Source of the DNA: Pediococcus pentosaceus
Lineage (GTDB): Bacteria; Bacillota; Bacilli; Lactobacillales; Lactobacillaceae
Reading direction: 5' to 3'
Assembly: GCF_001437285.1 (NCBI RefSeq)
Contig: NZ_JQBF01000004.1
Span: 124,001-188,000, forward strand
DNA length: 64,000 bases
The notes under the pieces were generated by a model. It had not been told where the DNA came from, searched no databases, and worked only from the letters and a program-made list of their open reading frames with translations. Positions within the stretch are counted from its first letter, which is position 1. Every line of letters begins with the position of its first letter. Made by a program: the position numbers and the translations under genes. Shown piece by piece: positions 1-8,967 of the stretch.

Positions 1-1
1 T

Positions 2-214
2 TGGGTAGAACGGAATGAATTAAAGAAAGTTTCTCGTTCTTCTTACCCATTTGCGATTGTCACCTTTGCCATCGGTGCTTACTTCACCATTAAAGGTGGG
101 TACAATGCCCAAATTTGGTCAGGCGTCTTTGCTTGGGGAATCGTAGTCGTTATTACAATTGCTGTTTATGCACTGTTCTTTAATATCTTTAAAAAAGCAT
201 TTAAGAAAGCATAG
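2..214 (+). CDS. C-terminal fragment of an integral membrane protein
   Basis: The reading frame is open from the left edge to a TAG stop. It encodes about 70 residues with two hydrophobic stretches (roughly residues 15-30 and 42-62) and a basic tail ending KKAFKKA. This looks like the last two membrane segments of a transporter, possibly an amino-acid permease, but too little is present to assign a family. The next gene starts 8 bases downstream and its ribosome binding site overlaps this stop, so the two are probably cotranscribed. The start lies outside the window. Confidence 0.6.
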   Translation, partial: WVERNELKKVSRSSYPFAIVTFAIGAYFTIKGGYNAQIWSGVFAWGIVVVITIAVYALFFNIFKKAFKKA

Positions 215-221
215 GAGTTAC

Positions 222-890
222 ATGAAAACCGTCAATTATTATTTCGTCCGCCATGGACAAACTTTATTTAATCGTTATCGTCATCTTCAAGGTTGGTCAG
301 ACTCACCACTAACTGAAAAAGGCGTTGCAGATGCTAAGCATGCTGGTGATTTGCTTACTGATGTTAACTTTGCAAATATCTATTGCTCAGATACTACCCG
401 AGCGATTAAGACTGCTCGTTACATCAATGCCCAAAACCAACATCCTAAAAATGAAAAAGAAATTGAGATGATTTCAGCTTTTCGCGAACAATTTTTTGGT
501 TACTTCGAAGGAGCTAACTCAGTCGAAACAGAGTTTAAATTGTATCAACAACACTCCACGGTTGAACCAACCTTAAATGCTATGACGGCTATGCATGGTA
601 TCAAGGTCGCTATTGATATCTGGAAGGACGTTGATCCTTTTCATGATGCTGAAAGCTATGATGAAATTGTCACTCGGCTAAAGCAAGGATTGGATTATAC
701 CTTTAAAAAAGCTCAAGATGGCGATCATCTGCTGGTGGTCTCCCATGGAACCTTGATTCGCATTTTAACATCCATGTTTAACGATCAAATCGATGTTTCT
801 CACAGTCCTCGTAACGGAAGTGTTACGGAACTTCAGTTAACTGAAAATAGTGGACAAATTAAATACTTTGGTAAAACTACTAAAATATAA
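222..890 (+). CDS. Histidine phosphatase family protein (phosphoglycerate mutase-like)
   Basis: This is a 222-residue cytoplasmic enzyme of the histidine phosphatase (branch 2C) superfamily. The phosphohistidine motif RHGQT is at residues 10-14, and the second catalytic histidine is in the C-terminal VVSHGT motif. I chose the ATG at 222 because AGGAG lies 5 bases upstream; a longer in-frame version from 159 would overlap the preceding gene. Lactobacilli carry several such paralogues, and most are broad phosphatases of unknown substrate, not glycolytic mutases. A strong hairpin follows directly. Confidence 0.85.
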   Translation: MKTVNYYFVRHGQTLFNRYRHLQGWSDSPLTEKGVADAKHAGDLLTDVNFANIYCSDTTRAIKTARYINAQNQHPKNEKEIEMISAFREQFFGYFEGANSVETEFKLYQQHSTVEPTLNAMTAMHGIKVAIDIWKDVDPFHDAESYDEIVTRLKQGLDYTFKKAQDGDHLLVVSHGTLIRILTSMFNDQIDVSHSPRNGSVTELQLTENSGQIKYFGKTTKI

Positions 891-892
891 AA

Positions 893-927
893 AAGAGGCT
901 TGACGTAAAAACGTCAAGCTTCTTTTT
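893..927. terminator. Bidirectional intrinsic terminator
   Basis: A 12-bp stem (GAGGCTTGACGT with ACGTCAAGCTTC, one wobble) closes an AAAA loop and is followed by TTTTT; A-residues on the other flank let it work on both strands. It separates two convergent genes, the phosphatase and oppF. Confidence 0.85.
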
Positions 928-931
928 ATAC

Positions 932-1879
932 TCACTTTATTTTGTAAGCTTCTGCTCGTTGGCGATATTCTTCAATCTCATCATCGGCTGCTTTAACAAA
1001 ATGATTAGGTGTAATTTCAACCATGCGTCGTTCTTTATCATCAAATTCGCGGGCTGCATCATATGGAACCTGACGCCGGTTGCGTTCAAACTCTGGATCA
1101 GGTTCTGGAACAGCTGAAACTAAACTAGCTGTGTAGGCATGCAAAGGATGATTATAAACTTCCTCTGCTGGACCAATTTCTAGCATCTTACCATAATGCA
1201 TAACTCCAATTCGATCACTGATATACTTTACCATGGATAAATCATGGGCAATAAATAGGTAAGTCAGTCCCTTTTCTTCTTGCAACTTTTTCATTAGATT
1301 AACTACTTGAGCTTGGATGGAAACATCCAAAGCAGAAATCGGCTCATCCGCAATGATGAATTTAGGTTGCACCGCTAACGCACGGGCAATCCCAATCCGC
1401 TGACGTTGCCCACCAGAAAATTCATTTGGATAACGGCTGGAATGGTCTTTATTTAGCCCCACCGTTTCCAACAATTCTTCCACTTGTTCAGAACGATCCT
1501 GTTTATTTTTAGCCAAATGATGGATATCAATCCCTTCAGCAATAATATCTTTGATCTTCATTCGTGGATTCAAAGAAGCGTACGGATCTTGGAAGATCAT
1601 CTGCATTTCGCGTCGAAATTCCATAATGTCTGACCGCTTCTTAATTGAAGCAATATCTCTTCCTTCAAAATTCACGTTACCAGAAGTTGGATCTTGAAGT
1701 CGAATAATAGCTCGTCCGGTAGTCGTTTTTCCTGAACCAGACTCGCCCACTAACCCAAAAGTTTCACCTTCGTAGATATCAAAGGAAACGTCATCAACGG
1801 CATGGACTTCGTCTTTTTTACCGACATTAAAATACTGTTTTAAATGTTTTACTTCTAAAATCTTTTTTGTTGTGTCCAC
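932..1879 (-). CDS. oppF: Oligopeptide ABC transporter ATP-binding protein OppF
   Basis: This 315-residue ATPase of the peptide importer energises uptake together with OppD on the inner face of the membrane. The Walker A motif GESGSGKT is at residues 45-52. The signature FSGGQRQR is followed by Walker B and the switch region (IIADEPISALD). The C-terminal extension of about 60 residues is the oligopeptide-transporter tail domain. It is the last gene of oppABCDF; oppD ends 12 bases upstream and AGGAGG precedes the ATG. OppF rather than OppD is assigned from position and the shorter length. Confidence 0.93.
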   Translation of the reverse strand: MDTTKKILEVKHLKQYFNVGKKDEVHAVDDVSFDIYEGETFGLVGESGSGKTTTGRAIIRLQDPTSGNVNFEGRDIASIKKRSDIMEFRREMQMIFQDPYASLNPRMKIKDIIAEGIDIHHLAKNKQDRSEQVEELLETVGLNKDHSSRYPNEFSGGQRQRIGIARALAVQPKFIIADEPISALDVSIQAQVVNLMKKLQEEKGLTYLFIAHDLSMVKYISDRIGVMHYGKMLEIGPAEEVYNHPLHAYTASLVSAVPEPDPEFERNRRQVPYDAAREFDDKERRMVEITPNHFVKAADDEIEEYRQRAEAYKIK

Positions 1880-1891
1880 TATGGTTTCCTC

Positions 1892-2965
1892 CTATTCCCC
1901 AACGCGAAGGTCGGCTGAATCGATTTGAAACGTATCTTGATAAATCTTCCAACGCCGTTGAATTTCTGCTGGTGGTTCCACTGCGGGTGCATCTGGATGT
2001 AATAACCAAGTTGCTGCATAATGCGATGGGCTAACCTTAAAGAATGGTGGTTCAAGTTCCTCGTCAATCTTCATCGCATAAGGATTACGGGCAGCAAAAG
2101 CATCCCCAACTGGTGGATCCAATAAATCTGGCGGAGTACCAGGAATAGGTTCTAATTCTCCCTTAGCTGTATCCAAAGTAGGCATGGAGTTCAAGAGTCC
2201 CCAAGTATATGGATGCTGTGGGTTATAAAAGATTTCATCCACTGATCCATATTCCACAATCTTTCCGGCATACATTACTGCTACTCGATCAGCCATGCTG
2301 GCTACGACGCCTAGATCATGGGTAATAAAAATAATTGAAGTCGAAATCTTGGCTTGCAATTCTTTCATTAAATCTAAGATCTGAGCTTGAATAGTCACAT
2401 CCAAAGCCGTAGTTGGTTCGTCAGCAATCAAAATTTCTGGATTACAAATTAATGCAATCGCAATTACGATTCGTTGGCGCATCCCCCCTGAGAATTGATG
2501 CGGGTAATCATTAATTCGTTTTTCTGCGTCTTTAATGCCCACTAACTTGAGCATTTCAAGTGCTCTTTTTTGCGCCTTTTCTTTACTAATCTTCTGGTGA
2601 ATCATTAATGGCTCGGCAACTTGTCGTCCAATCTTCATCGTTGGATCTAATGACGTCATTGGATCTTGGAAGATTTCAGCAATATTTTTACCACGAACGT
2701 CTTGCAATTCTCGATCATTCATCTTTAAAATATTTTTGCCGTGTAGCTCAACGGTTCCCCCAATAACTTCCGCATTATTAGCTAACAATCCCATAATCGT
2801 TTTAGTAGTTACCGTTTTTCCAGAACCGGATTCTCCCACGATGGCCAAGGTTTCTCCCTGATGTAAATCAAAACTAACGTCTCGGATTGCTTTAACCGTT
2901 CCAGCATAGGTATGGAAATCAATCGCTAAATTTTTTACTTCAAGTACTTTTTTATTTGAACTCAT
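1892..2965 (-). CDS. oppD: Oligopeptide ABC transporter ATP-binding protein OppD
   Basis: This 357-residue ATPase is the partner of OppF. Walker A GESGSGKT is at residues 44-51; the signature FSGGMRQR and the Walker B segment [12 protein letters not shown] follow. The C-terminal tail ([12 protein letters not shown]) is the oligopeptide/dipeptide C-terminal extension, which in homologues can hold an Fe-S cluster. I see no cysteine cluster here. The gene lies in the same operon between oppC and oppF, with GGAGG in front of its ATG. Confidence 0.93.
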   Translation of the reverse strand: MSSNKKVLEVKNLAIDFHTYAGTVKAIRDVSFDLHQGETLAIVGESGSGKTVTTKTIMGLLANNAEVIGGTVELHGKNILKMNDRELQDVRGKNIAEIFQDPMTSLDPTMKIGRQVAEPLMIHQKISKEKAQKRALEMLKLVGIKDAEKRINDYPHQFSGGMRQRIVIAIALICNPEILIADEPTTALDVTIQAQILDLMKELQAKISTSIIFITHDLGVVASMADRVAVMYAGKIVEYGSVDEIFYNPQHPYTWGLLNSMPTLDTAKGELEPIPGTPPDLLDPPVGDAFAARNPYAMKIDEELEPPFFKVSPSHYAATWLLHPDAPAVEPPAEIQRRWKIYQDTFQIDSADLRVGE

Positions 2966-2979
2966 TAATCAATTTCCTC

Positions 2980-4005
2980 CTATCTACGGGCTGTCCGTGG
3001 ATCAAAAGCGTCACGGAGTCCATCAGCTAAAATATTAAATGCAATCATGATAATGGCCAAAACAATTGCCGGATACCACATTTGGAATGGTAAGAACTGG
3101 AAATTACGTTGCCCATCATTAATCAACGTTCCTAGTGATGCAGTAGGAGCTTGAATACCAATTCCGATATAACTCAAGAAGGCTTCGAAGAAAATTGCCG
3201 TTGGAATGGTAAACATAGTTTGAATAATGATGACACTGGATAGGTTAGGCAACAAATGCTTAACCGAGATTTTCCATGGCGATTCACCTAGCGACTGGGC
3301 AGCTAGAATGTACTCTTGATTTTTCAAACTTAGAGTCTGGGCTCGAGTTAGTCGTGCCATTGTAGTCCATTCGTTAATCGCAATCGCTAATACAATCGGT
3401 AAAATCCCACCATTTTTGAAAACCAATAGTAACAGAACCATAATTACAATATTAGGAACGGAAGACATAATTTCGATAATTCGCTGCATGAAAATATCGA
3501 TTTTTCCACCTTTCCAGGCCGAGAAGATCCCGTACCCTACCCCAATTAGTAAATCAATGATGGTTGCGAAAACCCCAATCAATAGAGAAATCATCGTCCC
3601 ATGTAAGATTCGCTGTGCTAAGCTACGTCCTAAATAATCTGTTCCAAGGTAGAAATACTTATCTGAAGGAACTTTATTAGCTTTATAAGCATCAATTCGT
3701 TCCCCACCTTGCACAATTGTTCCATTAAAGCCGTTAATGTTAACTCCTGGAACCTTAGCCGGTAAGTTAGCATAATCGGGATTAGAATTATTGGGATGTG
3801 GAGCAGTGATGGGTGATGTGAATGCAAAAATCGCAACGATAATTAAAATCCACATACTGATAAAGGCTGCTTTATTTTCCTTTAAACGCCGCCAAGCGTC
3901 TTGCAAAAACGTTCTCGACGGGGCAGTAATTTTTTCATCATCTAAACGTTCACCCTTACTAACAGGTTGAAAGGCATCTTTAGGTAAGTTCACTTTTTCT
4001 TCCAT
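2980..4005 (-). CDS. oppC: Oligopeptide ABC transporter permease OppC
   Basis: This 341-residue inner membrane permease has a long N-terminal cytoplasmic segment, a first membrane helix near residues 44-62, an extracytoplasmic loop, and the BPD_transp_1 domain with the EAA-type motif in the C-terminal half. I chose the ATG at 4005, which has AGGGGGAG 7 bases upstream; an earlier in-frame start at 4047 would overlap oppB. oppB ends 4 bases upstream, which suggests translational coupling. Confidence 0.92.
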   Translation of the reverse strand: MEEKVNLPKDAFQPVSKGERLDDEKITAPSRTFLQDAWRRLKENKAAFISMWILIIVAIFAFTSPITAPHPNNSNPDYANLPAKVPGVNINGFNGTIVQGGERIDAYKANKVPSDKYFYLGTDYLGRSLAQRILHGTMISLLIGVFATIIDLLIGVGYGIFSAWKGGKIDIFMQRIIEIMSSVPNIVIMVLLLLVFKNGGILPIVLAIAINEWTTMARLTRAQTLSLKNQEYILAAQSLGESPWKISVKHLLPNLSSVIIIQTMFTIPTAIFFEAFLSYIGIGIQAPTASLGTLINDGQRNFQFLPFQMWYPAIVLAIIMIAFNILADGLRDAFDPRTARR

Positions 4006-4009
4006 TACA

Positions 4010-4939
4010 TTACTCCCCCTTTCCAGTAATTCTAATTCGTGGATCAATCAATCCATAGATGATATCTGTTAATAATAGAACTAAACATAATAGACCAGAG
4101 TACAACATGGTTACACCCATAATAGTTGGATAGTCGTTAGTTAAGATTGACTTAACGAATTGTTCCCCAATTCCTGGAATTGAGAAAATATTTTCCACAA
4201 CCATTGAACCAGTCATAATAGCGACGGCTAATGGACCCACTACGGTAACTAATGGAATCAAACTATTACGCAAAGCATGATGGAAAACTATTCCCATTTT
4301 GCTCATCCCTTTCGCTCTAGCAAGTTCAATATAGTCACTTCCTAAGACATCTACCATTTCGGTTCTCACAAAACGAGAAGTGGTTGCAAAGGGATTAGCT
4401 GCCAAAGCAATTGATGGAAGGACTGTACTGGCAAACCCACCCCATCCGGCTACTGGAAGCCATTGTAATTTAAGTCCGATGTAGTATTGGAGCACAATCG
4501 CCAAAACAAAACTTGGTACAGAAAGTCCTAAAATCGAAATAATATTAGCAGTTCCATCAACCCAAGTATTTTTGCGAATGGCACTAATTGATCCAGTAAT
4601 GGTTCCAAAAACCACACCTAGAATCATTCCCTGAATCCCGATGGTTGCAGAAGGTCCAATTCGACTACCAATTAAGTAAGAAACCTCTTGATTACTAAAC
4701 TGGAATGAAGTTCCGAAATCTCCATGCACTGCGTTAATCATGTAGCTCAAGTATTGTTGCCACACCGGCTTATTAAGCCCATATTGTTCATAAATAATCT
4801 GAATTTGCGCTTTTGTTAACTTTGCTTGATTATTCAATGGTGTACCAGGCATTAACTTCATTAAAAAGAACGTAATGCTGGCAATCAAGAACAGGGTCAG
4901 TAGCAAGTAAAAAACACGTCTTGCAAGATATCTTGCCAT
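4010..4939 (-). CDS. oppB: Oligopeptide ABC transporter permease OppB
   Basis: This 309-residue permease has an N-terminal membrane helix directly after MARYLARR, followed by the BPD_transp_1 domain with five further helices and the EAA loop (ELARAKGMSKMGIVFHHALR). It forms the translocation pore with OppC. It follows oppA after an 89-base gap that contains a hairpin, which may make it less abundant than the binding protein. Confidence 0.93.
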   Translation of the reverse strand: MARYLARRVFYLLLTLFLIASITFFLMKLMPGTPLNNQAKLTKAQIQIIYEQYGLNKPVWQQYLSYMINAVHGDFGTSFQFSNQEVSYLIGSRIGPSATIGIQGMILGVVFGTITGSISAIRKNTWVDGTANIISILGLSVPSFVLAIVLQYYIGLKLQWLPVAGWGGFASTVLPSIALAANPFATTSRFVRTEMVDVLGSDYIELARAKGMSKMGIVFHHALRNSLIPLVTVVGPLAVAIMTGSMVVENIFSIPGIGEQFVKSILTNDYPTIMGVTMLYSGLLCLVLLLTDIIYGLIDPRIRITGKGE

Positions 4940-4976
4940 AAATCTCCCTCACAATCTCTGGTCCAATATGCACAAA

Positions 4977-5004
4977 GGGTAAGAGCAATGTATCACTCTC
5001 ACCC
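4977..5004 (-). terminator. Intercistronic hairpin between oppA and oppB (attenuator or mRNA-stabilising)
   Basis: Read on the minus strand, GGGTGAGAG pairs with CTCTTACCC over 9 bp with a 10-base loop. It is followed only by TTTG, so it is a weak terminator at best. A hairpin in this position commonly gives excess binding protein over permease. Confidence 0.5.
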
Positions 5005-5028
5005 AATGTAATTTGTTCCCATTTTTAA

Positions 5029-6651
5029 TTATTTGATATATGCCTGCTTGTAATCAAAGTTCAATCCAGCCGAGTTATACACAATACCCTTAAGGTTGGT
5101 TTTACGCAACATTGATTGTCCTTGTTGATAAAGTGGAGCAACTGCTTGATCCTTCAATAGGATTTGTTCCGCCTTCAACATATCATCCCAACGTTTTTCA
5201 GTATTACCAGCGTCAGTAGTATTCGCAGCCTCAATCAACTTATCGTATTCCTTATTAGCCCATTTACCGTTATTTTGTGAGTTATCAGACGTAAATAGTT
5301 GAAGGAATGAGATTGGATCTGAGAAATCAGCGCTCCATGCTGTAATAACTGCATCGAATTTACCATCGACCGAGTTTGCTAAACGGTTCTTAAATGGCAC
5401 GTTACTTAACGAAACTTTCACATTAGGTATCTTTTCAAATGCTGATTGTAAGAATTCAGTTGACTGCTTAGCAGCGGTAGTATCATCACTAAGAAGTTGG
5501 AAGTTCAATGAACGCATACCTTCTTCTTTAAGACCTTCAGCCATCAACTTTTTAGCTTCTTTCAAATTGTATTCCGAAGCTGATTTAACATCGACTTCAG
5601 AAGCAAAGTCCTTGCCATTCTTTTCATCCTTAGCCAACTTAGCCGGCGTTACTCCCGTTGCAACCGTTGATCCATCACCTTTAATCTTATCAACAAATTG
5701 TTGACGATTAATAGCTAACGAAAGAGCCTTACGGATTTTAGCATTCTTAAAGTACTTGTCCTTCTTTTGGTTATATTCAATGTAGAAAGTTGAAGCATTT
5801 AAGTACTTAACGTAGTCTTTATTATTCTTGTATTGTTTAACCTGTTCACTAGATAAGGTCATTTGATCAAGCTTATTACTATTATACATGTTCAGAGCCG
5901 TTCCAGTGTCTTTAACCACTTTCCAGTTCAAAGTATCCATCTTGACATTTTTCTTATCCCAATAAGTCTTGTTCTTAACGAGCTTCCAGCTTAAGTTAGA
6001 ACCTGTCCAACCTTCCATTCGATATGGACCGTTATAAACTGTTGTTTTAGCCGAAGTACCATACTTATCACCGTACTTTTTAACGGCCTTCTCATTTTGA
6101 GGGAAGAAGGTTGGCATTCCCATCAGGAGTTTAAAGTAAGAAATCGGACGATCAAGGGTCACCGTCAACTTATACTTGCCATCAGCCTTAATTCCCAATG
6201 ATTTATAGTTCGCTTTACCACTAGCAATTTTATCGGCATTTTTAACACCCGAGAAGATATATGCGTATTGGGAAGCTGTTTTCGGATTTACCGTTCTTTG
6301 CCAACCATATACGAAGTCTTTTGCAGTTACCTCATCGCCATTACTCCACTTAACCCCTTTTCGTAGAGTAAATGTGTAAGTTTTGTGATCATCTGAAACT
6401 TTAGTTTTTGTAGCAATCGCATTTTCAACTTTATTGTTCTTACCAATTCGATATAGTCCTTCTTCTGTACTACCTAATTGGGTAAAACCAACCACATCTG
6501 TAACCTTAGATTGATCCATTGTTGCTAATTCAGCAGACTCTTGAATGTTTGCTGTTTTTTTACTATTTGAATTGCTCGAACCACATGCTGCCAAAACAAA
6601 CGTTGAAGCTAATGCAACTGAGCCGAGCTTTACAACTGTTTTTAGTTTCAT
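5029..6651 (-). CDS. oppA: Oligopeptide-binding lipoprotein OppA
   Basis: This 540-residue extracellular substrate-binding lipoprotein captures peptides for the OppBCDF importer. The signal peptide has the lipobox VLAAC with the lipidated cysteine at residue 23, followed by a Ser/Asn-rich linker and a full SBP_bac_5 domain. I chose the ATG at 6651 because AGGGAG lies 8 bases upstream; a GTG three codons earlier sits too close to that site. It is the first gene of the operon and is transcribed from a clear promoter at 6701-6729. Confidence 0.94.
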   Translation of the reverse strand: MKLKTVVKLGSVALASTFVLAACGSSNSNSKKTANIQESAELATMDQSKVTDVVGFTQLGSTEEGLYRIGKNNKVENAIATKTKVSDDHKTYTFTLRKGVKWSNGDEVTAKDFVYGWQRTVNPKTASQYAYIFSGVKNADKIASGKANYKSLGIKADGKYKLTVTLDRPISYFKLLMGMPTFFPQNEKAVKKYGDKYGTSAKTTVYNGPYRMEGWTGSNLSWKLVKNKTYWDKKNVKMDTLNWKVVKDTGTALNMYNSNKLDQMTLSSEQVKQYKNNKDYVKYLNASTFYIEYNQKKDKYFKNAKIRKALSLAINRQQFVDKIKGDGSTVATGVTPAKLAKDEKNGKDFASEVDVKSASEYNLKEAKKLMAEGLKEEGMRSLNFQLLSDDTTAAKQSTEFLQSAFEKIPNVKVSLSNVPFKNRLANSVDGKFDAVITAWSADFSDPISFLQLFTSDNSQNNGKWANKEYDKLIEAANTTDAGNTEKRWDDMLKAEQILLKDQAVAPLYQQGQSMLRKTNLKGIVYNSAGLNFDYKQAYIK

Positions 6652-6700
6652 CTCACACACTCCCTATATTTTCAACCAATTATCTTTTACTATGAAAATG

Positions 6701-6729
6701 AGTATATATTAAAATTATATTAAAATCAA
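6701..6729 (-). promoter_or_regulatory. Promoter of oppABCDF
   Basis: On the minus strand, TTGATT (6729-6724) and TATACT (6706-6701) are separated by exactly 17 bases, about 50 bases upstream of the oppA start. The surroundings are very AT-rich. I found no CodY-like box or T-box. Confidence 0.7.
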
Positions 6730-6818
6730 TATTAAACTCTAATTATTTTAACTATTCTCTAATCCAAAGCACCATGTTATCTCATAAACGTTAATTACAT
6801 GTAACTAATCAGCTTCCA

Positions 6819-6843
6819 TGATATAATTATCTAAACGTTTTCA
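6819..6843 (+). promoter_or_regulatory. hflX promoter (extended -10) overlapped by a cre-like site
   Basis: The extended -10 TGATATAAT is at 6819-6827, with no good -35. Three bases further, TCTAAACGTTTTCA (6830-6843) matches 13 of 14 positions of the CcpA operator consensus TGWAANCGNTNWCA. A site over the transcription start would be expected to repress. Confidence 0.55.
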
Positions 6844-6865
6844 AACTTTGGAGGCCATTTATTTT

Positions 6866-8128
6866 ATGAATGAGAAAATACTAATAGCGGGACTCGAACT
6901 CCCCAATATGAACCTGGATTATGCCATGGATGAATTAAGGTCGCTAGCCATGGCCAACAATATGGACGTGGTTGATCAAGTGACTCAAAAATTAGAGCGT
7001 CCTAATGCCGCCACTTACTTTGGTAAAGGTAAAGTTGAGGATCTGGTTCAAATTGCAACGGCCTTAGAGGTGGATACCATTGTTTTAAACGATGAACTTT
7101 CTCCCAGCCAGTTAACTAATCTTGAAAAAGAAACTAATCTACATTTTATTGACCGTACAGGATTAATTCTAGAAATCTTTGCTAATCGAGCTCACTCTCG
7201 TGAAGCTAAACTTCAAGTTGAATTAGCTAAACTTCAATACCAACTACCTCGATTACGTACTAGTTCCACCCAACGCTTGGATCAGCAAACTGCTGGTAAT
7301 ACAGGAGGCGGCTTCACCAACCGTGGTTCCGGTGAAACTAAACTGGAGTTAAACCGACGGACAATCCGTAATAAAATTAATCATATTAATAAAGAACTAA
7401 AGGAAATGACAACCTCTTCTGACATTCAACGTAAGCAACGCGATAAGAAAGACATTCCAAGTGTTGCATTGGTCGGTTACACCAATACTGGTAAATCAAC
7501 TACCATGAACGGGTTAGTTCGTATGTATGGTCGCAATGAAGACAAACAAGTTTTTGAAAAAGACATGCTCTTCGCTACTTTGGATACGAGCGTGCGTAAG
7601 TTAACGTTCCCCGATCAAAAAGAATTAGTTTTGAGTGATACCGTCGGGTTCGTTAGCCATTTGCCTCATCAATTAGTCAAAGCTTTCCGTTCGACTTTGG
7701 CGGAAGCTGCTAAAGCTGATTTACTAGTTCAAATTGTTGATATTTCTGACCCCCACTATCGTGAAATGATGCAAACTACAGAAGATACCTTAAACGAAAT
7801 CGGTGTAACCGATATTCCTATGATTTACGCCTTTAATAAAGCCGATTTAGCTGGAGTTAGTTATCCCACTCTAGATGGCAATGAATTAACTTATTCAGCT
7901 AAACAACTTCAATCACTAGAAATGGTTACCGCTTTAATTAAAAAACAAGTCTTCAAAAATTATGTTGAAGCTAAGTTCTTAATTCCTTTTAACGAGGGAC
8001 AGGTGGTCGATTTTCTTAACGGCAACGCTGATGTAAAAAAGACCGATTATACCGAAGAAGGAACCGAAATTACCGCAGAATTAAAAGAAAAAGATTATCA
8101 ACGCCTTGCTCGTTATGTAATCCAATAA
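6866..8128 (+). CDS. hflX: GTPase HflX
   Basis: This 420-residue ribosome-associated GTPase rescues or splits stalled 70S ribosomes under stress. It has the N-terminal HflX domain with the glycine-rich segment TAGNTGGGF, then a coiled region and the G domain with G1 GYTNTGKST at 204-212, DTVGF (G3) and NKAD (G4). I chose the ATG at 6866, 11 bases after TTGGAGG; a TTG further upstream lies inside that ribosome binding site. It is monocistronic, with a terminator directly behind. The cre-like site at the promoter suggests a link to carbon status. Confidence 0.93.
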   Translation: MNEKILIAGLELPNMNLDYAMDELRSLAMANNMDVVDQVTQKLERPNAATYFGKGKVEDLVQIATALEVDTIVLNDELSPSQLTNLEKETNLHFIDRTGLILEIFANRAHSREAKLQVELAKLQYQLPRLRTSSTQRLDQQTAGNTGGGFTNRGSGETKLELNRRTIRNKINHINKELKEMTTSSDIQRKQRDKKDIPSVALVGYTNTGKSTTMNGLVRMYGRNEDKQVFEKDMLFATLDTSVRKLTFPDQKELVLSDTVGFVSHLPHQLVKAFRSTLAEAAKADLLVQIVDISDPHYREMMQTTEDTLNEIGVTDIPMIYAFNKADLAGVSYPTLDGNELTYSAKQLQSLEMVTALIKKQVFKNYVEAKFLIPFNEGQVVDFLNGNADVKKTDYTEEGTEITAELKEKDYQRLARYVIQ

Positions 8129-8135
8129 TTAAAGT

Positions 8136-8171
8136 AAAAACAGACGCTCAATTATGGACGTCTGTTTTTTT
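8136..8171 (+). terminator. Intrinsic terminator of hflX
   Basis: AACAGACG pairs with CGTCTGTT and is followed by TTTTTT. Confidence 0.8.
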
Positions 8172-8178
8172 ACTCCTC

Positions 8179-8209
8179 TTGACCTTCGGGTTACCCTAAG
8201 GTTTATACT
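8179..8209 (+). promoter_or_regulatory. MerR-type promoter/operator
   Basis: TTGACC (8179-8184) and TATACT (8204-8209) are separated by 19 bases instead of 17. The dyad ACCTTCGGGT / ACCCTAAGGT fills the spacer. An over-long spacer with a dyad between -35 and -10 is the hallmark of promoters untwisted by MerR-family activators. It precedes the MerR gene at 8229, so the regulator probably controls itself and the GNAT gene behind it. Confidence 0.88.
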
Positions 8210-8228
8210 CTATGAATGAGGTGATGGC

Positions 8229-8942
8229 ATGCCAGAAAAATTAGTAACTATCTCAACCTTAGCACGTTTGTTAAAAACAACAAATCATACTATTCGTTAT
8301 TATGAAGATGAGGGCTTATTTAAGCCCGCTGAAATTGCACCAAATGGCTATCGAAAATACGGTATGTCACAAGCATACCAACTATCCTTTATTCTTTTTT
8401 TAAGACAATTGGATTTTTCAGTGGCATCTATAAAGCAAATCTTGCAAACCAACCCATCCGTAACGGATTTACTGTTAGCTAAAAAAATAGCCATTCAGAC
8501 CGAACGGCATCGGTTGGAGCAGCTAGAGAAAATATTAGATGATCAGTTAAATATCCATCAAAATTCAGCGAGTCCTACCCTAAAAGTTGCAACACCATTT
8601 TATCTTCAATCGGTCAAACGCTTACCCATCGATTATGATTTTGGAATAACCGAAATTATGGATGGGAATTGGAATCCTGACTTTATATTGCGCAAATTGT
8701 ATTACGTAATTACTCCTGACTACTACGATATTTGCATAGTATCAACTAAACCTACGTCTCAAAAAATAGCACCTGGTGAGTATCAACTAACTCCCATTAA
8801 AGCTTCCAGTGCAGAATCATTTGACCAGCAAGTTGCACCATACTTAAAAAATCAAAAAAGAATTATTGCTTTAGAAGATCGCCGAGGATTTTTAACAGCC
8901 AATAGTAATCTAGTAATTCATCTTCTCATCCAAAAGACATAA
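8229..8942 (+). CDS. MerR family transcriptional regulator
   Basis: This 237-residue protein has an N-terminal MerR winged helix-turn-helix (ISTLARLLKTTNHTIRYYEDEGL, near residues 8-30), a dimerisation helix to about residue 110, and a C-terminal domain of about 120 residues. That domain shows no cysteine pair typical of metal sensors. It may bind a small molecule, but I do not recognise the fold. The ATG has GAGGTG 5 bases upstream. The operator at 8179-8209 implies autoregulation. The GNAT gene follows after 25 bases and is the likely target. Confidence 0.85.
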   Translation: MPEKLVTISTLARLLKTTNHTIRYYEDEGLFKPAEIAPNGYRKYGMSQAYQLSFILFLRQLDFSVASIKQILQTNPSVTDLLLAKKIAIQTERHRLEQLEKILDDQLNIHQNSASPTLKVATPFYLQSVKRLPIDYDFGITEIMDGNWNPDFILRKLYYVITPDYYDICIVSTKPTSQKIAPGEYQLTPIKASSAESFDQQVAPYLKNQKRIIALEDRRGFLTANSNLVIHLLIQKT

Positions 8943-8967
8943 AAATTATAGGAGGAAAAGAAAAACA

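Noticed and set aside
6661-6847. CodY box or T-box upstream of oppA
   Set aside because: The best CodY-like match has four mismatches, and no T-box sequence (AGGGTGGNACCGCG type) is present.
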